Source: Microbacterium sp. LKL04 (GTDB lineage Bacteria > Actinomycetota > Actinomycetes > Actinomycetales > Microbacteriaceae). Taken from it: a stretch of DNA of 64,000 nt. The translations under genes were made by a program, and so were the position numbers. The stretch covers positions 620,001-684,000 of the forward strand of contig NZ_LT627736.1 of the NCBI RefSeq assembly GCF_900102005.1, written 5' to 3'. Positions 16,996 to 26,261 of the stretch are shown in pieces. Every line of letters begins with the position of its first letter. Position 1 is the stretch's first letter. Below the pieces are notes generated by a model, which saw only the letters and a list, made by a program, of their open reading frames with translations, did not search any database and was not told the origin of the DNA.

Positions 16996-17610
16996 ATGCC
17001 TTTGACTCCCGAAGACGTCGTCACCAAGCAGTTCCAGCATGTCCGCTTCAAGGAGGGCTTCGACCCCGACGAGGTCGACGACTTCCTGGACGAGATCGTC
17101 ATCGAGTGGCGTAAGACCATCGCCGAGAACGAGGAACTGAAGGCGAAGCTCGCCGCCTACGAGTCCGGCGAGACCCCCGCTGCCCAGGAGTCCGCTCCCG
17201 AGGCCGAAGCAGCGCCCGAGACCCAGGTCGTCGAGGAGGTCCCGACCCCGGCCGAGCCGACCGAGGCTCCCGTCGCCGCAGGTACCGCTCCCGCCGCCGC
17301 CTCTGCCGGCATCATCGAGCTCGCGCAGCGTCTGCACGACGAGCACGTCGCCGAGGGTAAGGCTCAGAAGGAGAAGCTCATCTCCGAGGCGCAGGCCGAG
17401 GCCGACGCCATCCTCAACGACGCACGTTCGAAGGCGCGCGACGAGATCACGCGCCTCGAGAGCGAGCGTGGCACGCTCGAGGGTCGCATCAGCGAGCTCC
17501 GGCAGTTCGAGCGCGACTACCGCGTTCAGCTCCGTGGCTTCATCGAGGACAAGCTCCGCGACCTCGACGTCGCCGGAACGTCGGGCTCGACGCCCATCCC
17601 CGCGTCCTGA
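16996..17610 (+). CDS. wag31: DivIVA family polar growth protein Wag31
   Basis: 204-residue DivIVA-family protein that marks poles and new septa and organises polar wall synthesis. The N-terminal membrane-binding lipid domain is conserved (MPLTPEDVVTKQFQHVRFKEG, then YDPDEVDDFLDE-like FDPDEVDDFLDE). A Pro/Ala/Glu-rich linker (about 60-105) leads to a long coiled coil (about 108-190). It has its own likely promoter and a strong RBS (AGAGGAAAG) and closes the dcw cluster as in other actinobacteria. Confidence 0.95.
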   Translation: MPLTPEDVVTKQFQHVRFKEGFDPDEVDDFLDEIVIEWRKTIAENEELKAKLAAYESGETPAAQESAPEAEAAPETQVVEEVPTPAEPTEAPVAAGTAPAAASAGIIELAQRLHDEHVAEGKAQKEKLISEAQAEADAILNDARSKARDEITRLESERGTLEGRISELRQFERDYRVQLRGFIEDKLRDLDVAGTSGSTPIPAS

Positions 17611-17621
17611 CCACTCGCACA

Positions 17622-18254
17622 TTGTCGAGCCGAACGTCCGCGACGCGGACGACACTGCGCGCCGCAGCGGCCGGCACCACCATCGCGATCCTCGCGGTGC
17701 TGGTGCTGGCCGCTGATCAGTTCACGAAGTACCTCGCTCTCCAGAACCTGCCCGAGCGGCAGGCCGTGCCCGTCATCGGGGACTTCCTCCAGCTCTACCT
17801 GACGTTCAATCCGGGCGCGGCGTTCTCGCTCGGTGAGGGCGTGACCTGGGTCTTCACCCTTGTGCTCGCCGCAGCGGCGATCGCGATCGTCGCCCTGGGC
17901 ATCACGCGCGTGCGCACCCGCGCCTGGGCGGTCGTGCTCGGACTGCTGCTCGGCGGCATCCTCGGGAATCTCACGGATCGTCTGCTGCGCGCGCCCGGCT
18001 TCCTGGTCGGACACGTCGTGGACTTCATCCACACACCCTGGCTGTGGCTGTGGTTCCCGTCGGCCATCTACAACGTCGCGGACATGTTCATCGTCACGAT
18101 GATGATCGCGGTCGCGATCCTGGTGCTCATCGGTCTCCGATTCGACGGCACGCGCGAGAAGGATGCCGCGGGCACCGCGACCTCGACCGATGCTGCCTCG
18201 TCGAATGCGGACGACGACGCGTCCACGTCGGCGGATCCTCATGCCCAGCCGTAG
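17622..18254 (+). CDS. lspA: Lipoprotein signal peptidase LspA
   Basis: 210-residue aspartyl protease that cleaves prolipoprotein signal peptides after lipidation. Four membrane helices are apparent. Conserved motifs are [28 protein letters not shown] (111-120), and the catalytic Asp pair D134 (VVDFI) and D154 (YNVADMF). A hydrophilic Ala/Asp/Ser-rich tail extends past the core. The start is a TTG at 17622, 11 bases after wag31; no better start exists in frame before the first helix, so it is moderately certain. It overlaps rluD by 14 bases. Confidence 0.94.
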   Translation: MSSRTSATRTTLRAAAAGTTIAILAVLVLAADQFTKYLALQNLPERQAVPVIGDFLQLYLTFNPGAAFSLGEGVTWVFTLVLAAAAIAIVALGITRVRTRAWAVVLGLLLGGILGNLTDRLLRAPGFLVGHVVDFIHTPWLWLWFPSAIYNVADMFIVTMMIAVAILVLIGLRFDGTREKDAAGTATSTDAASSNADDDASTSADPHAQP

Positions 18255-19161
18255 CCTTCCTGTTCCGGACGGACTCGACGGCACGCGCGTCGACGCGGCG
18301 CTCGCGAAGCTCCTCGGATTCTCGCGGACCTTCGCGGCGGAGGTCGCGGAGGCGGGTGGTGTCCAGCTCGACGCGCGCACGGTCGGCAAGTCCGACAAGC
18401 TCGTCGCCGGCGCCTGGCTGCAGGTCGATTGGGAGGACAGGCGCGGCCCCGAGATCGTGCCGATCGCGGTACCCGATCTCGGCATCGTCCATGACGACGA
18501 CGAGATCGTCGTGGTCGACAAGCCCGCCGGCGTCGCGGCTCACCCGTCGCTCGGGTGGGAGGGGCGGACCGTCGTCGGCGCCCTTGCCGCCGCCGGCTTC
18601 CGGATCGCCACGTCCGGTGCGCCCGAGCGACAGGGGGTCGTGCACCGGCTCGACGTCGGCACGAGCGGCCTCATGGTGGTGGCGAAGACCGAGCGTTCGT
18701 ACACGGCGCTCAAGCGTGCGTTCAAGGAGCGCGAGGTCGACAAGATCTACCACACCGTGGTCCAGGGGCATCCCGACCCCCTGGTCGGAACGATCGATGC
18801 TCCGATCGGGCGTCATCCGAACCATTCGTGGAAGTTCGCGGTCATCCCCGACGGCAAGGATTCGGTGACCCACTACGAGACGCTCGAGGCGTTCCCGCGG
18901 GCGTCGCTCCTCGAGGTCCACCTTGAGACCGGTCGCACGCACCAGATCCGCGTGCACATGGCCGCGCACCGGCATCCCTGCGTCGGCGATCCGTTGTACG
19001 GCGGCGACCCCACGCTGGCGCAGAAGCTCGGGCTTACGCGCCAGTGGCTGCACGCGCACGAACTGTCGTTCGCGCATCCGTCCACGGGGGACTGGGCGAC
19101 GTTCCGATCGGACTACCCGGCGGACCTCGCAGGTGCTCTGGAGATCCTCCGCGACCAGTGA
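18241..19161 (+). CDS. RluA/RluD family 23S rRNA pseudouridine synthase
   Basis: 306-residue pseudouridine synthase with an N-terminal S4 RNA-binding domain (about 12-65) and a catalytic domain. The catalytic Asp is D138 in [32 protein letters not shown] is the second family signature. RluD isomerises uridines in helix 69 of 23S rRNA, but RluA, RluC and RluD paralogues cannot be separated with certainty here. The ATG at 18241 overlaps the lspA end by 14 bases, an arrangement found across Gram-positive genomes. Confidence 0.93.
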   Translation: MPSRSLPVPDGLDGTRVDAALAKLLGFSRTFAAEVAEAGGVQLDARTVGKSDKLVAGAWLQVDWEDRRGPEIVPIAVPDLGIVHDDDEIVVVDKPAGVAAHPSLGWEGRTVVGALAAAGFRIATSGAPERQGVVHRLDVGTSGLMVVAKTERSYTALKRAFKEREVDKIYHTVVQGHPDPLVGTIDAPIGRHPNHSWKFAVIPDGKDSVTHYETLEAFPRASLLEVHLETGRTHQIRVHMAAHRHPCVGDPLYGGDPTLAQKLGLTRQWLHAHELSFAHPSTGDWATFRSDYPADLAGALEILRDQ

Positions 19162-19183
19162 CGTCCGGGAGATCGACGAAGAG

Positions 19184-19657
19184 TCAGCGCCCGCCGGCGA
19201 ACGTGGCCGGGTCGTCCTCGGCGATCGCGAGCGCGATCTTCCGTACGTGCGTCTGATCGACCTCGACCAGCTCGCCGAGGCCGTACCAGCCGACCTCGGT
19301 CAACTCGCCGTCGGCGGGATGCGGGTCGCCCGAGACCCAATCGCAGCGAAAGACGAGATCGAGGTAGTCGACCTGATCGCCGTTGGCGTAGACGATGCGG
19401 GGGACCTGCTGCACCGCGGCGAGCCGCGTCGCGCGGACGACGACGCCCGCCTCCTCGAGGCATTCGCGGACGGCCGTGTCGGCCGGCTCCTCGCCGGGCT
19501 CGACGATCCCCGAGACCGCCTGCCATTCGCCGTTGTCGGCGCGCTTGCCGAGGAGGACCTTCTCGTCGCGGAACACGATCGCGGTGACTCCGACCAGGTG
19601 GAGCGGTGCGGTGCCGATCTTCTCGCGGAGGGTCAGGACGAACTCGGGGGTGGTCAT
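19184..19657 (-). CDS. Nudix hydrolase
   Basis: 157-residue Nudix hydrolase. The Nudix box fits the GX5EX7REUXEEXGU consensus exactly: G50, E56, R64-E65, E68-E69 and G71. The substrate, a nucleoside diphosphate linked to some moiety X, cannot be predicted from the box. The ATG at 19657 is 7 bases after a minus-strand TAGGCT box, so the transcript is probably leaderless. It is divergent from dnaE, with their -10 boxes only 23 bases apart, and convergent with rluD. Confidence 0.92.
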   Translation of the reverse strand: MTTPEFVLTLREKIGTAPLHLVGVTAIVFRDEKVLLGKRADNGEWQAVSGIVEPGEEPADTAVRECLEEAGVVVRATRLAAVQQVPRIVYANGDQVDYLDLVFRCDWVSGDPHPADGELTEVGWYGLGELVEVDQTHVRKIALAIAEDDPATFAGGR

Positions 19658-19664
19658 GTCGATC

Positions 19665-19670
19665 AGCCTA
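19665..19670 (-). promoter_or_regulatory. -10 box of the Nudix hydrolase gene
   Basis: TAGGCT on the minus strand, 7 bases before the ATG at 19657; divergent from the dnaE box at 19694. Confidence 0.55.
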
Positions 19671-19693
19671 GGCGCCCTGTCCGAGGCGGAACG

Positions 19694-19699
19694 TAGACT
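19694..19699 (+). promoter_or_regulatory. -10 box of dnaE
   Basis: TAGACT 6 bases before the dnaE GTG; indicates a leaderless transcript. Confidence 0.55.
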
Positions 19700-19705
19700 C
19701 GATCC

Positions 19706-22700
19706 GTGGCATCCGACTCCTTCGTTCATCTGCACGTCCACAGCGAATACTCGATGCTCGACGGGGCCGCGAAGATCGGCGCGATGACGCAGGCCGCCGC
19801 TGATTACGGGATGCCGGCGATCGCCGTCACCGACCACGGCAACACGTTCGCGGCGTTCGAGTTCTATCGCGCTGCCAAGGCAGCGGGCGTCAAGCCGATC
19901 GTCGGTCTCGAGGCGTACGTCACGCCCGGCACGCACCGCAGCGACAAATCGCGCGTGGCGTGGGGATCGCCCGACCAGAAGAGCGACGACGTCTCGGGTT
20001 CGGGTGCGTACACCCACATGACGATGTGGAGTCAGAGCACCGAGGGCATGCACAACCTCTTCCGGTTGAGCTCACTGTCGAGCATCGAGGGCTACTACTT
20101 CAAGCCCCGCATGGACCGCGACCTCCTGCAGACCTACGGCAAGGGACTCATCGCCACGACAGGGTGTCCCTCGGGTGAGGTGCAGACCCGTCTGCGGCTC
20201 GGCCAGTACGACGCGGCACGCGCCGCCGCCGCCGAGTTCCAGGACATCTTCGGCAAGGAGAACTACTTCGCCGAGATCATGGATCACGGTCTGTCGATCG
20301 AGCGCCGCGTCATGACCGATCTCATCCGACTGTCGAAGGATCTCGGCATCCCGCTGGTCGCCACCAACGACTCCCACTACACGCACCAGCATGAGGCCGA
20401 CGCGCACGAGGCGCTCCTGTGCGTCCAGTCCGGCTCGACGCTCGACGACCCCAACCGCTTCAAGTTCGACGGCGACGGGTACTACATCAAGACGGCGCAG
20501 GAGATGCGCCAGCTCTTCCGCGACCACCCAGAGGCGTGCGACAACACGCTGCTCATCGCCGAGCGCTGCGAGGTGGAGTTCAACACCTCCGCCAACTACA
20601 TGCCGCGCTTCCCCGTCCCCGACGGCGAGACCGAGGACAGCTGGCTCATCAAAGAGGTCGAGGCGGGCCTGCACTACCGGTACCCGGGCGGCATCCCCGA
20701 CCGTGTCCGCAAGCAGGCCGAGTACGAGACCGGGATCATCTTGCAGATGGGCTTCCCGGGCTACTTCCTCGTCGTCGCCGACTTCATCAACTGGGCGAAG
20801 GACAACGGCATCCGCGTCGGGCCCGGCCGTGGCTCCGGTGCCGGCTCGATGGTCGCCTACGCGATGCGCATCACCGACCTCGACCCGCTCGAGCACGGAC
20901 TCATCTTCGAGCGGTTCCTGAACCCCGACCGCGTGTCGATGCCCGACTTCGACGTCGACTTCGACGACCGTCGCCGCGGCGAGGTCATCGACTACGTGAC
21001 CGAGAAGTACGGGTCCGAGCGCGTCGCGCAGATCGTCACCTACGGGACCATCAAGTCGAAGCAGGCACTGAAGGATGCCGGTCGCGTCCTGGGCTTCCCG
21101 TTCTCCATGGGCGAGAGACTCACGAAGGCCATGCCGCCGCCCGTCATGGGCAAGGACATGGAGCTCGGCGGCATGTTCGACTCCAAGCACCCGCGCTACA
21201 AGGAGGCCAGCGAGTTCCGCTCGCTCGTCGACACCGATCCCGACGCGAAGACGGTCTTCGACCGCGCCCTCGGGCTCGAGGGCCTGAAGCGCCAGTGGGG
21301 CGTCCACGCCGCCGGCGTCATCATGTCGAGCGAGCCGCTGATCGACATCATCCCGATCATGCGCCGCGAGCAGGACGGCCAGATCGTCACGCAGTTCGAC
21401 TACCCGTCGTGCGAGACCCTCGGCCTGATCAAGATGGACTTCCTCGGGCTCCGAAACCTCACGATCATCTCGGACGCCCTCGACAACATCCGCACCAACC
21501 GCGGTGAGGAGCTCGACCTCGAGCACCTCGAACTCGAGGACCGAGCGGCGTACGACCTCCTGAGCCGCGGCGACACCCTGGGTGTGTTCCAGCTCGACGG
21601 CGGCCCGATGCGGTCCCTGCTACGCCTCATGAAGCCGGACAACTTCGAGGACATCTCGGCCGTCATCGCGCTGTACCGCCCGGGTCCGATGGGCGCGAAC
21701 TCGCACACCAACTACGCGCTCCGCAAGAACGGCGTGCAGCCGATCACCCCTATCCACCCCGAGCTCGAAGAGCCGCTCCGCGATATCCTCGACACCACCT
21801 ACGGCCTGATCATCTACCAGGAGCAGGTCATGGCGATCGCGCAGAAGGTGGCCGGCTTCTCGCTCGGCCAGGCGGACATCCTGCGTCGCGCGATGGGCAA
21901 GAAGAAGAAGTCGGAGCTCGACAAGCAGTACGAGGGCTTCTCGGGCGGCATGAAGGAGCGCGGCTTCGGCGAGGCGGCGATCAAGTCGCTGTGGGACATC
22001 CTGCTCCCCTTCTCGGACTACGCGTTCAACAAAGCCCACTCGGCCGCCTACGGCCTCGTCTCCTACTGGACGGCCTATCTCAAGGCGCACTATCCCGCCG
22101 AGTACATGGCCGCCCTCCTCACGAGCGTCGGCGACTCGAAGGACAAGATGGCGGTGTACCTCAACGAGTGCCGCCGCATGGGCATCCGGGTGCTGCCGCC
22201 CGACGTGGGGGAGTCCATCCGGTTCTTCGCCGCCGTCGGTGAGGACATCCGTTTCGGCCTCGGCGCCGTCCGCAACGTCGGGACGAACGTCGTCGACGGG
22301 ATCGTGTCGGCCCGCTCGGACGGTCCGTATGCGAGCTTCCACGACTTCCTCGGCAAGGTCCCGGTCCACGTCGCGAACAAGCGGACCGTGGAGTCGCTCA
22401 TCAAGGCCGGGGCCTTCGACTCGCTCGGGTCGACGAGGCGTGCCCTCATGGAAATCCACGAGGACGCCGTCGAGCAGGCCGTCCTCGACAAGCGCCGTGA
22501 GGCCAACGGCGAGGTCGGGTTCGACTTCGACAGTCTGTGGGACGACGACGAGCCGCAGCAGGTCGCACGCGTGCCGGAACGGCCCGAGTGGACGAAGAAG
22601 GACAAGCTCGCCTTCGAGCGCGAGATGCTCGGCCTCTACGTCTCGGACCATCCGCTGGCGGGTCTCGAGATCCCGCTCGCGAAGCACGCGTCGACGTCCA

Positions 22701-23224
22701 TCCACGACCTGCTGGTCTCTGAGGACATCTCCGACGGCGACATCGTCACCGTCGCAGGCCTCGTCACGAGCGTCCAGCACCGCGTCGCCAAGCAGAGCGG
22801 CAACCCCTACGGCATGATCACCGTCGAGGACTTCGACGGCGAGGTGACCGTCATGTTCATGGGCAAGACGTACACCGAGTTCCAGTCGATGCTCGTCGCC
22901 GACTCGATCCTCGTCGTCCGAGGGCGCGTTTCGCAGCGCGACGACGGTCGCAACCTGCACGGCCAGTCGGCATTCGTCCCGGATCTCGGATCGGTGGATG
23001 CCGCGGGTCCGCTCGTCCTGCTGCTGCCCGAGCATCGCGCGACCGAGACGACGATCGGGCAGCTCGCGGCAGTCTTCGACCGTCACCCCGGGACGACGGA
23101 GGTGACGCTGAAGCTGCACAAGGGCGGCGTCGCGAAGGTCTTCGAGGTGCCGGCGCAGGTAGGCGTCACCGTCGACCTGTACGGCGAGTTGAAGGGGCTG
23201 CTCGGTCCGCAGTGCCTCGGCTGA
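19706..23224 (+). CDS. dnaE: DNA polymerase III subunit alpha
   Basis: 1172-residue C-family replicative polymerase, DnaE1 size. The N-terminal PHP domain begins FVHLHVHSEYSMLDG and retains TDHGN. The palm has MPDFDVDFDD with catalytic Asp at about 414, 416 and 418 and the preceding GPGRGSGAGSMVAY. Later parts are the thumb/fingers, a helix-hairpin-helix region (FNKAHSAAYGLVSYWTAYLKAHYPAEY) and a C-terminal OB-fold (DGDIVTVAGLVTSVQHRVAK). The GTG start lies 6 bases after TAGACT. Confidence 0.98.
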   Translation: MASDSFVHLHVHSEYSMLDGAAKIGAMTQAAADYGMPAIAVTDHGNTFAAFEFYRAAKAAGVKPIVGLEAYVTPGTHRSDKSRVAWGSPDQKSDDVSGSGAYTHMTMWSQSTEGMHNLFRLSSLSSIEGYYFKPRMDRDLLQTYGKGLIATTGCPSGEVQTRLRLGQYDAARAAAAEFQDIFGKENYFAEIMDHGLSIERRVMTDLIRLSKDLGIPLVATNDSHYTHQHEADAHEALLCVQSGSTLDDPNRFKFDGDGYYIKTAQEMRQLFRDHPEACDNTLLIAERCEVEFNTSANYMPRFPVPDGETEDSWLIKEVEAGLHYRYPGGIPDRVRKQAEYETGIILQMGFPGYFLVVADFINWAKDNGIRVGPGRGSGAGSMVAYAMRITDLDPLEHGLIFERFLNPDRVSMPDFDVDFDDRRRGEVIDYVTEKYGSERVAQIVTYGTIKSKQALKDAGRVLGFPFSMGERLTKAMPPPVMGKDMELGGMFDSKHPRYKEASEFRSLVDTDPDAKTVFDRALGLEGLKRQWGVHAAGVIMSSEPLIDIIPIMRREQDGQIVTQFDYPSCETLGLIKMDFLGLRNLTIISDALDNIRTNRGEELDLEHLELEDRAAYDLLSRGDTLGVFQLDGGPMRSLLRLMKPDNFEDISAVIALYRPGPMGANSHTNYALRKNGVQPITPIHPELEEPLRDILDTTYGLIIYQEQVMAIAQKVAGFSLGQADILRRAMGKKKKSELDKQYEGFSGGMKERGFGEAAIKSLWDILLPFSDYAFNKAHSAAYGLVSYWTAYLKAHYPAEYMAALLTSVGDSKDKMAVYLNECRRMGIRVLPPDVGESIRFFAAVGEDIRFGLGAVRNVGTNVVDGIVSARSDGPYASFHDFLGKVPVHVANKRTVESLIKAGAFDSLGSTRRALMEIHEDAVEQAVLDKRREANGEVGFDFDSLWDDDEPQQVARVPERPEWTKKDKLAFEREMLGLYVSDHPLAGLEIPLAKHASTSIHDLLVSEDISDGDIVTVAGLVTSVQHRVAKQSGNPYGMITVEDFDGEVTVMFMGKTYTEFQSMLVADSILVVRGRVSQRDDGRNLHGQSAFVPDLGSVDAAGPLVLLLPEHRATETTIGQLAAVFDRHPGTTEVTLKLHKGGVAKVFEVPAQVGVTVDLYGELKGLLGPQCLG

Positions 23225-23275
23225 GCGAGTGCGACAGGCCGTGTCGCGCGGGCTGATCCGCAGGGCCGACGCGGG

Positions 23276-23281
23276 TAGGAT
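23276..23281 (+). promoter_or_regulatory. -10 box before the membrane protein at 23321
   Basis: TAGGAT, 39 bases before the GTG, which has GGAAGGAG as ribosome-binding site. Confidence 0.4.
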
Positions 23282-23320
23282 CGCAGGCGGCGCTGATCCG
23301 CGCTGTTCGGAAGGAGCACC

Positions 23321-24415
23321 GTGACCGACCAGAAGACGAACCCCGAGTCGCCCGACGACGCCGGAAGCACCGTCGAGGACCTCGACGTCACGGTGGTCCG
23401 GGCTCCCGACACCGCCGCCGTCGACGCGAACGGCCTCGATCGTGAGACCGAAGCCTACGATTTCTCGACGGATGCCACGGCTGACGCCGACGCGCCCGCC
23501 TCGGAGCCCGTCGAGGCCGAGACGGTCGTCGACGACCCCGCCGTGACGGGGTCACCTGCCGCGCTCGAATCCGGCGCAGCGGCATCCGGTGAGGGCCACA
23601 TCCCGCCGCAGTACGGGATCGGCCCCTTCTCCCTTCGCGAGGTCTCGCTCCTGGGCGTGTGGGCGCTGGCGTTCCTCTTCTCGTTCTTCCCGCTCTACGG
23701 CGACAACCAATTCACCCGCCTCCTCGGCGGCGGGTCGGTCTGGACCTCGGGCATCGACTGGGTCCTGTCGATCGCCGCACCGACAGTCGCCGTGTTCCTC
23801 ATCACCCTTCGCCGGTTCTCGCCGGACGGCATCCGCCGCGTGGGCTCCCTCGGCGTCGACCAGTTCGCCTCCGTCGCGTTCTCCGTCTCCGCCGTCCTCT
23901 GGTTGAGCTGGCTGTGGACGAACATCGCCCGCGGTGCCGCCACCGGTGTCTGGCTGAGCAGCTGGGTGGTCTGGGTCGAGGTCCTCCTGATGGCCGCCGG
24001 GGTCGCGTTGACGGTCTTCGCACCGTTCATCCCGCCGTTCCACGAGGACTTCCTCCACCGGGCCGAGGCGCCCGCTCACCGCGTGGCTCGTCGTGCGCGT
24101 CCCGTGGTCGCGCGTCCTCTCTCGGACGCACGATTCACGATGGCGGCGCCGGAGGTCGAGCCCGACCCGACCCCCTTCGGAGCGCCGGTGGAGGACGACG
24201 AGCCCGCACCGGCTTCCGCATCGGCGCATCAGGCGTTCTGGGCCCTCGCGCCGGTCGAGCGTGATGTCGTCGATGAGAACGGCGCGCCGCTCTTCCGTGT
24301 CGGCCCGACGGCCTGGGCGCTCGTCATCGAAGACCGCGGCGACTCGTTCGTCGTCCGTCACGAGGACGGCCGGATCGGGTACCTGACCGACGTCTCGGGC
24401 GTCACACGGGGCTGA
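23321..24415 (+). CDS. Membrane protein of unknown function
   Basis: 364-residue protein I do not assign to a named family. The first 95 residues are acidic and Ala/Asp/Glu-rich, ending in HIPPQYGIGPFSLREV. Four membrane segments follow (about 107-125, 145-165, 181-202 and 216-237). The C-terminal cytoplasmic part is Pro/Ala/Glu-rich and ends in a short conserved-looking domain (FWALAPVERDVVDENG to GYLTDV). The GTG is preceded by GGAAGGAG. It lies alone between dnaE and hisD with its own likely promoter; nothing in the context points to a function. Confidence 0.8.
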   Translation: MTDQKTNPESPDDAGSTVEDLDVTVVRAPDTAAVDANGLDRETEAYDFSTDATADADAPASEPVEAETVVDDPAVTGSPAALESGAAASGEGHIPPQYGIGPFSLREVSLLGVWALAFLFSFFPLYGDNQFTRLLGGGSVWTSGIDWVLSIAAPTVAVFLITLRRFSPDGIRRVGSLGVDQFASVAFSVSAVLWLSWLWTNIARGAATGVWLSSWVVWVEVLLMAAGVALTVFAPFIPPFHEDFLHRAEAPAHRVARRARPVVARPLSDARFTMAAPEVEPDPTPFGAPVEDDEPAPASASAHQAFWALAPVERDVVDENGAPLFRVGPTAWALVIEDRGDSFVVRHEDGRIGYLTDVSGVTRG

Positions 24416-24423
24416 GCCGCCGG

Positions 24424-24429
24424 TAGCCT
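24424..24429 (+). promoter_or_regulatory. -10 box of hisD
   Basis: TAGCCT 6 bases before the hisD ATG, in the short gap after the membrane protein gene. Confidence 0.5.
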
Positions 24430-24435
24430 GGAGGG

Positions 24436-25737
24436 ATGCTCCGCACGATCGACCTCCGGGGTCGCGCCGTCACGCCGACCGACCTCCTCGCCGCTGTTCC
24501 CCGGGCCACGGCTGCCCGCGACGAGGCGCTCGCCACGGCGGCCGCTGTGGTCGCCGACGTCGCGGAGCGGGGCGAGGCCGCGCTCCGCGAGCAGGCCTCT
24601 CGCTTCGACGGCGTCGACGGTCACGCTGTCCGTGTACCCGCTGCGCACCTCGACGAGGCGCTCGCGTCCCTCGATCCCGGCATCCGCTCCGCGCTCGAGA
24701 ACGCGATCAGTCGCGTACGACTGGCGTCCGCCGCGCAGGTGCCGGCTCCGGTCGTGACCGAGATCGGTCCCGGTGCCCGCGTCGAGCAGCACTGGCGTCC
24801 GGTCCGTCGCGCCGGCGTCTACGTCCCGGGAGGGAAGGCCGTCTATCCGTCGAGCGTCGTCATGAACGTGGTTCCGGCGCAGGTGGCAGGCGTTCAGCAG
24901 GTCGCGCTCGCCTCTCCGCCTCAGCGCGACCACGACGGCCGGGTGCACCCCGTCATCCTCGCGGCCGCCAAACTCCTCGGGGTGACCGAGGTCTACGCGA
25001 TGGGAGGGGCAGGGGCCATCGGCGCCTACGCGCACGGCGTTCCCGCCATCGACCTCGCCCCCGTTGACGTCATCTCAGGGCCCGGCAACAACTTCGTGGC
25101 CCTCGCCAAGCGCGTCGTGGCGGGCATGGTGGGCACCGACTCCGAGGCCGGTGCGACGGAGATCCTCATCGTCGCCGACGATTCGGCCGATGCCCGCCTC
25201 GTCGCGGCCGACCTCGTGAGCCAAGCGGAGCACGATGAGCAGGCTGCCGCCGTCCTGGTCACCGATTCGGCGACGCTCGCCGAGGCCGTCGTGGCCGAGG
25301 TCCAGAAGCGCGCCGCGGCCACGCACCATGCGGAGCGCGTGGCTCAGGCGCTCGCGGGCCCCCAGTCCGCCGTCGTGCTCGTCGACGACATCGCGACGGC
25401 CACGGCCTTCAGCAACGCCTACGCTCCCGAGCACCTCGAACTCCACCTGCGCGACCCCCGTCCCGAGGAGTACGTCAACGCGGGCGCGGTCTTCGTCGGG
25501 CAGTGGACCCCCGTGAGCCTCGGCGATTACCTCGCCGGCAGCAATCACGTCCTCCCGACCGGTGGTCAGGCCCGGTACGCGTCGGGCCTGTCGGCATCCA
25601 CCTTCCTCCGGCCGCAGCAGGTGATCGCCTACGACCGCGAGGCGCTGCAGACGGTCCACCGCGACATCGTGACGCTCGCGAACGCCGAGGTGCTGCCCGC
25701 ACACGGCGAAGCCGTCACGGCGCGCTTCGACGCGTAG
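24436..25737 (+). CDS. hisD: Histidinol dehydrogenase
   Basis: 433-residue zinc enzyme that oxidises L-histidinol to L-histidine in two NAD-dependent steps, the last reactions of histidine synthesis. Family motifs visible are [48 protein letters not shown] and the late [15 protein letters not shown]. Length is normal. hisC and hisB, which often follow hisD in actinobacteria, are absent; nrdR follows instead. The TAG stop forms the first half of the nrdR -10 box. Confidence 0.96.
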   Translation: MLRTIDLRGRAVTPTDLLAAVPRATAARDEALATAAAVVADVAERGEAALREQASRFDGVDGHAVRVPAAHLDEALASLDPGIRSALENAISRVRLASAAQVPAPVVTEIGPGARVEQHWRPVRRAGVYVPGGKAVYPSSVVMNVVPAQVAGVQQVALASPPQRDHDGRVHPVILAAAKLLGVTEVYAMGGAGAIGAYAHGVPAIDLAPVDVISGPGNNFVALAKRVVAGMVGTDSEAGATEILIVADDSADARLVAADLVSQAEHDEQAAAVLVTDSATLAEAVVAEVQKRAAATHHAERVAQALAGPQSAVVLVDDIATATAFSNAYAPEHLELHLRDPRPEEYVNAGAVFVGQWTPVSLGDYLAGSNHVLPTGGQARYASGLSASTFLRPQQVIAYDREALQTVHRDIVTLANAEVLPAHGEAVTARFDA

Positions 25738-25740
25738 GCT
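25735..25740 (+). promoter_or_regulatory. -10 box of nrdR, sharing the hisD stop codon
   Basis: TAGGCT whose first three bases are the hisD stop; 10 bases before the nrdR ATG. Confidence 0.5.
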
Positions 25741-25750
25741 GGATGCCGCC

Positions 25751-26224
25751 ATGCACTGCCCGTTCTGCCGCCACTCCGACTCCCGTGTCATCGACTCGCG
25801 CACGAGCGACGACGGTTTGAGCATCCGCCGCCGCCGTCAGTGCCCCGAATGCGGCGGTCGGTTCTCCACGATCGAGACCGCGAGTCTCAACGTCATCAAG
25901 CGATCCGGTGTGATCGAGTCCTTCAGTCGCGAGAAGGTCATGTCGGGAGTCCGCAAAGCCTGCCAGGGCCGCCCCGTCACCGAGGCGGACCTCGCGATGC
26001 TCGCCCAGGCGGTCGAGGAATCCGTCCGCCAGACAGGTGTCTCGCAGATCGACACGAACGAGATCGGTCTCGCGATCCTCGGGCCGCTCCGCGAACTCGA
26101 CGAGATCGCCTACCTCCGCTTCGCCAGCGTCTACCAGGCGTTCGAGACCCTCGACGACTTCGATGCGGCGATCGCCCTCCTGCGGGCGGACCAGGCGCAG
26201 CGCGCCCCGCGACAGGACGCCTGA
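25751..26224 (+). CDS. nrdR: Transcriptional repressor NrdR
   Basis: 157-residue repressor of ribonucleotide reductase genes. The N-terminal zinc ribbon uses C3, C6, C31 and C34 (CPFC and CPEC), followed by the ATP-cone domain ([24 protein letters not shown], about 46-136) that senses ATP/dATP. Length and N-terminus are typical. No nrd reductase genes are in the window. The ATG at 25751 is in the leaderless position relative to the TAGGCT that overlaps the hisD stop. Confidence 0.96.
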   Translation: MHCPFCRHSDSRVIDSRTSDDGLSIRRRRQCPECGGRFSTIETASLNVIKRSGVIESFSREKVMSGVRKACQGRPVTEADLAMLAQAVEESVRQTGVSQIDTNEIGLAILGPLRELDEIAYLRFASVYQAFETLDDFDAAIALLRADQAQRAPRQDA

Positions 26225-26247
26225 GCGAACCACGCGAGCGCCGCCTC

Positions 26248-26253
26248 TAGGCT
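26248..26253 (+). promoter_or_regulatory. -10 box of pyrD
   Basis: TAGGCT 8 bases before the pyrD ATG. Confidence 0.5.
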
Positions 26254-26261
26254 GGGAGCCG

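Noticed and set aside
18252..18257. TAGCCT at the lspA stop as another stop/-10 overlap
   Set aside because: The next gene, the pseudouridine synthase, already started at 18241 upstream of it, so it cannot serve that gene.
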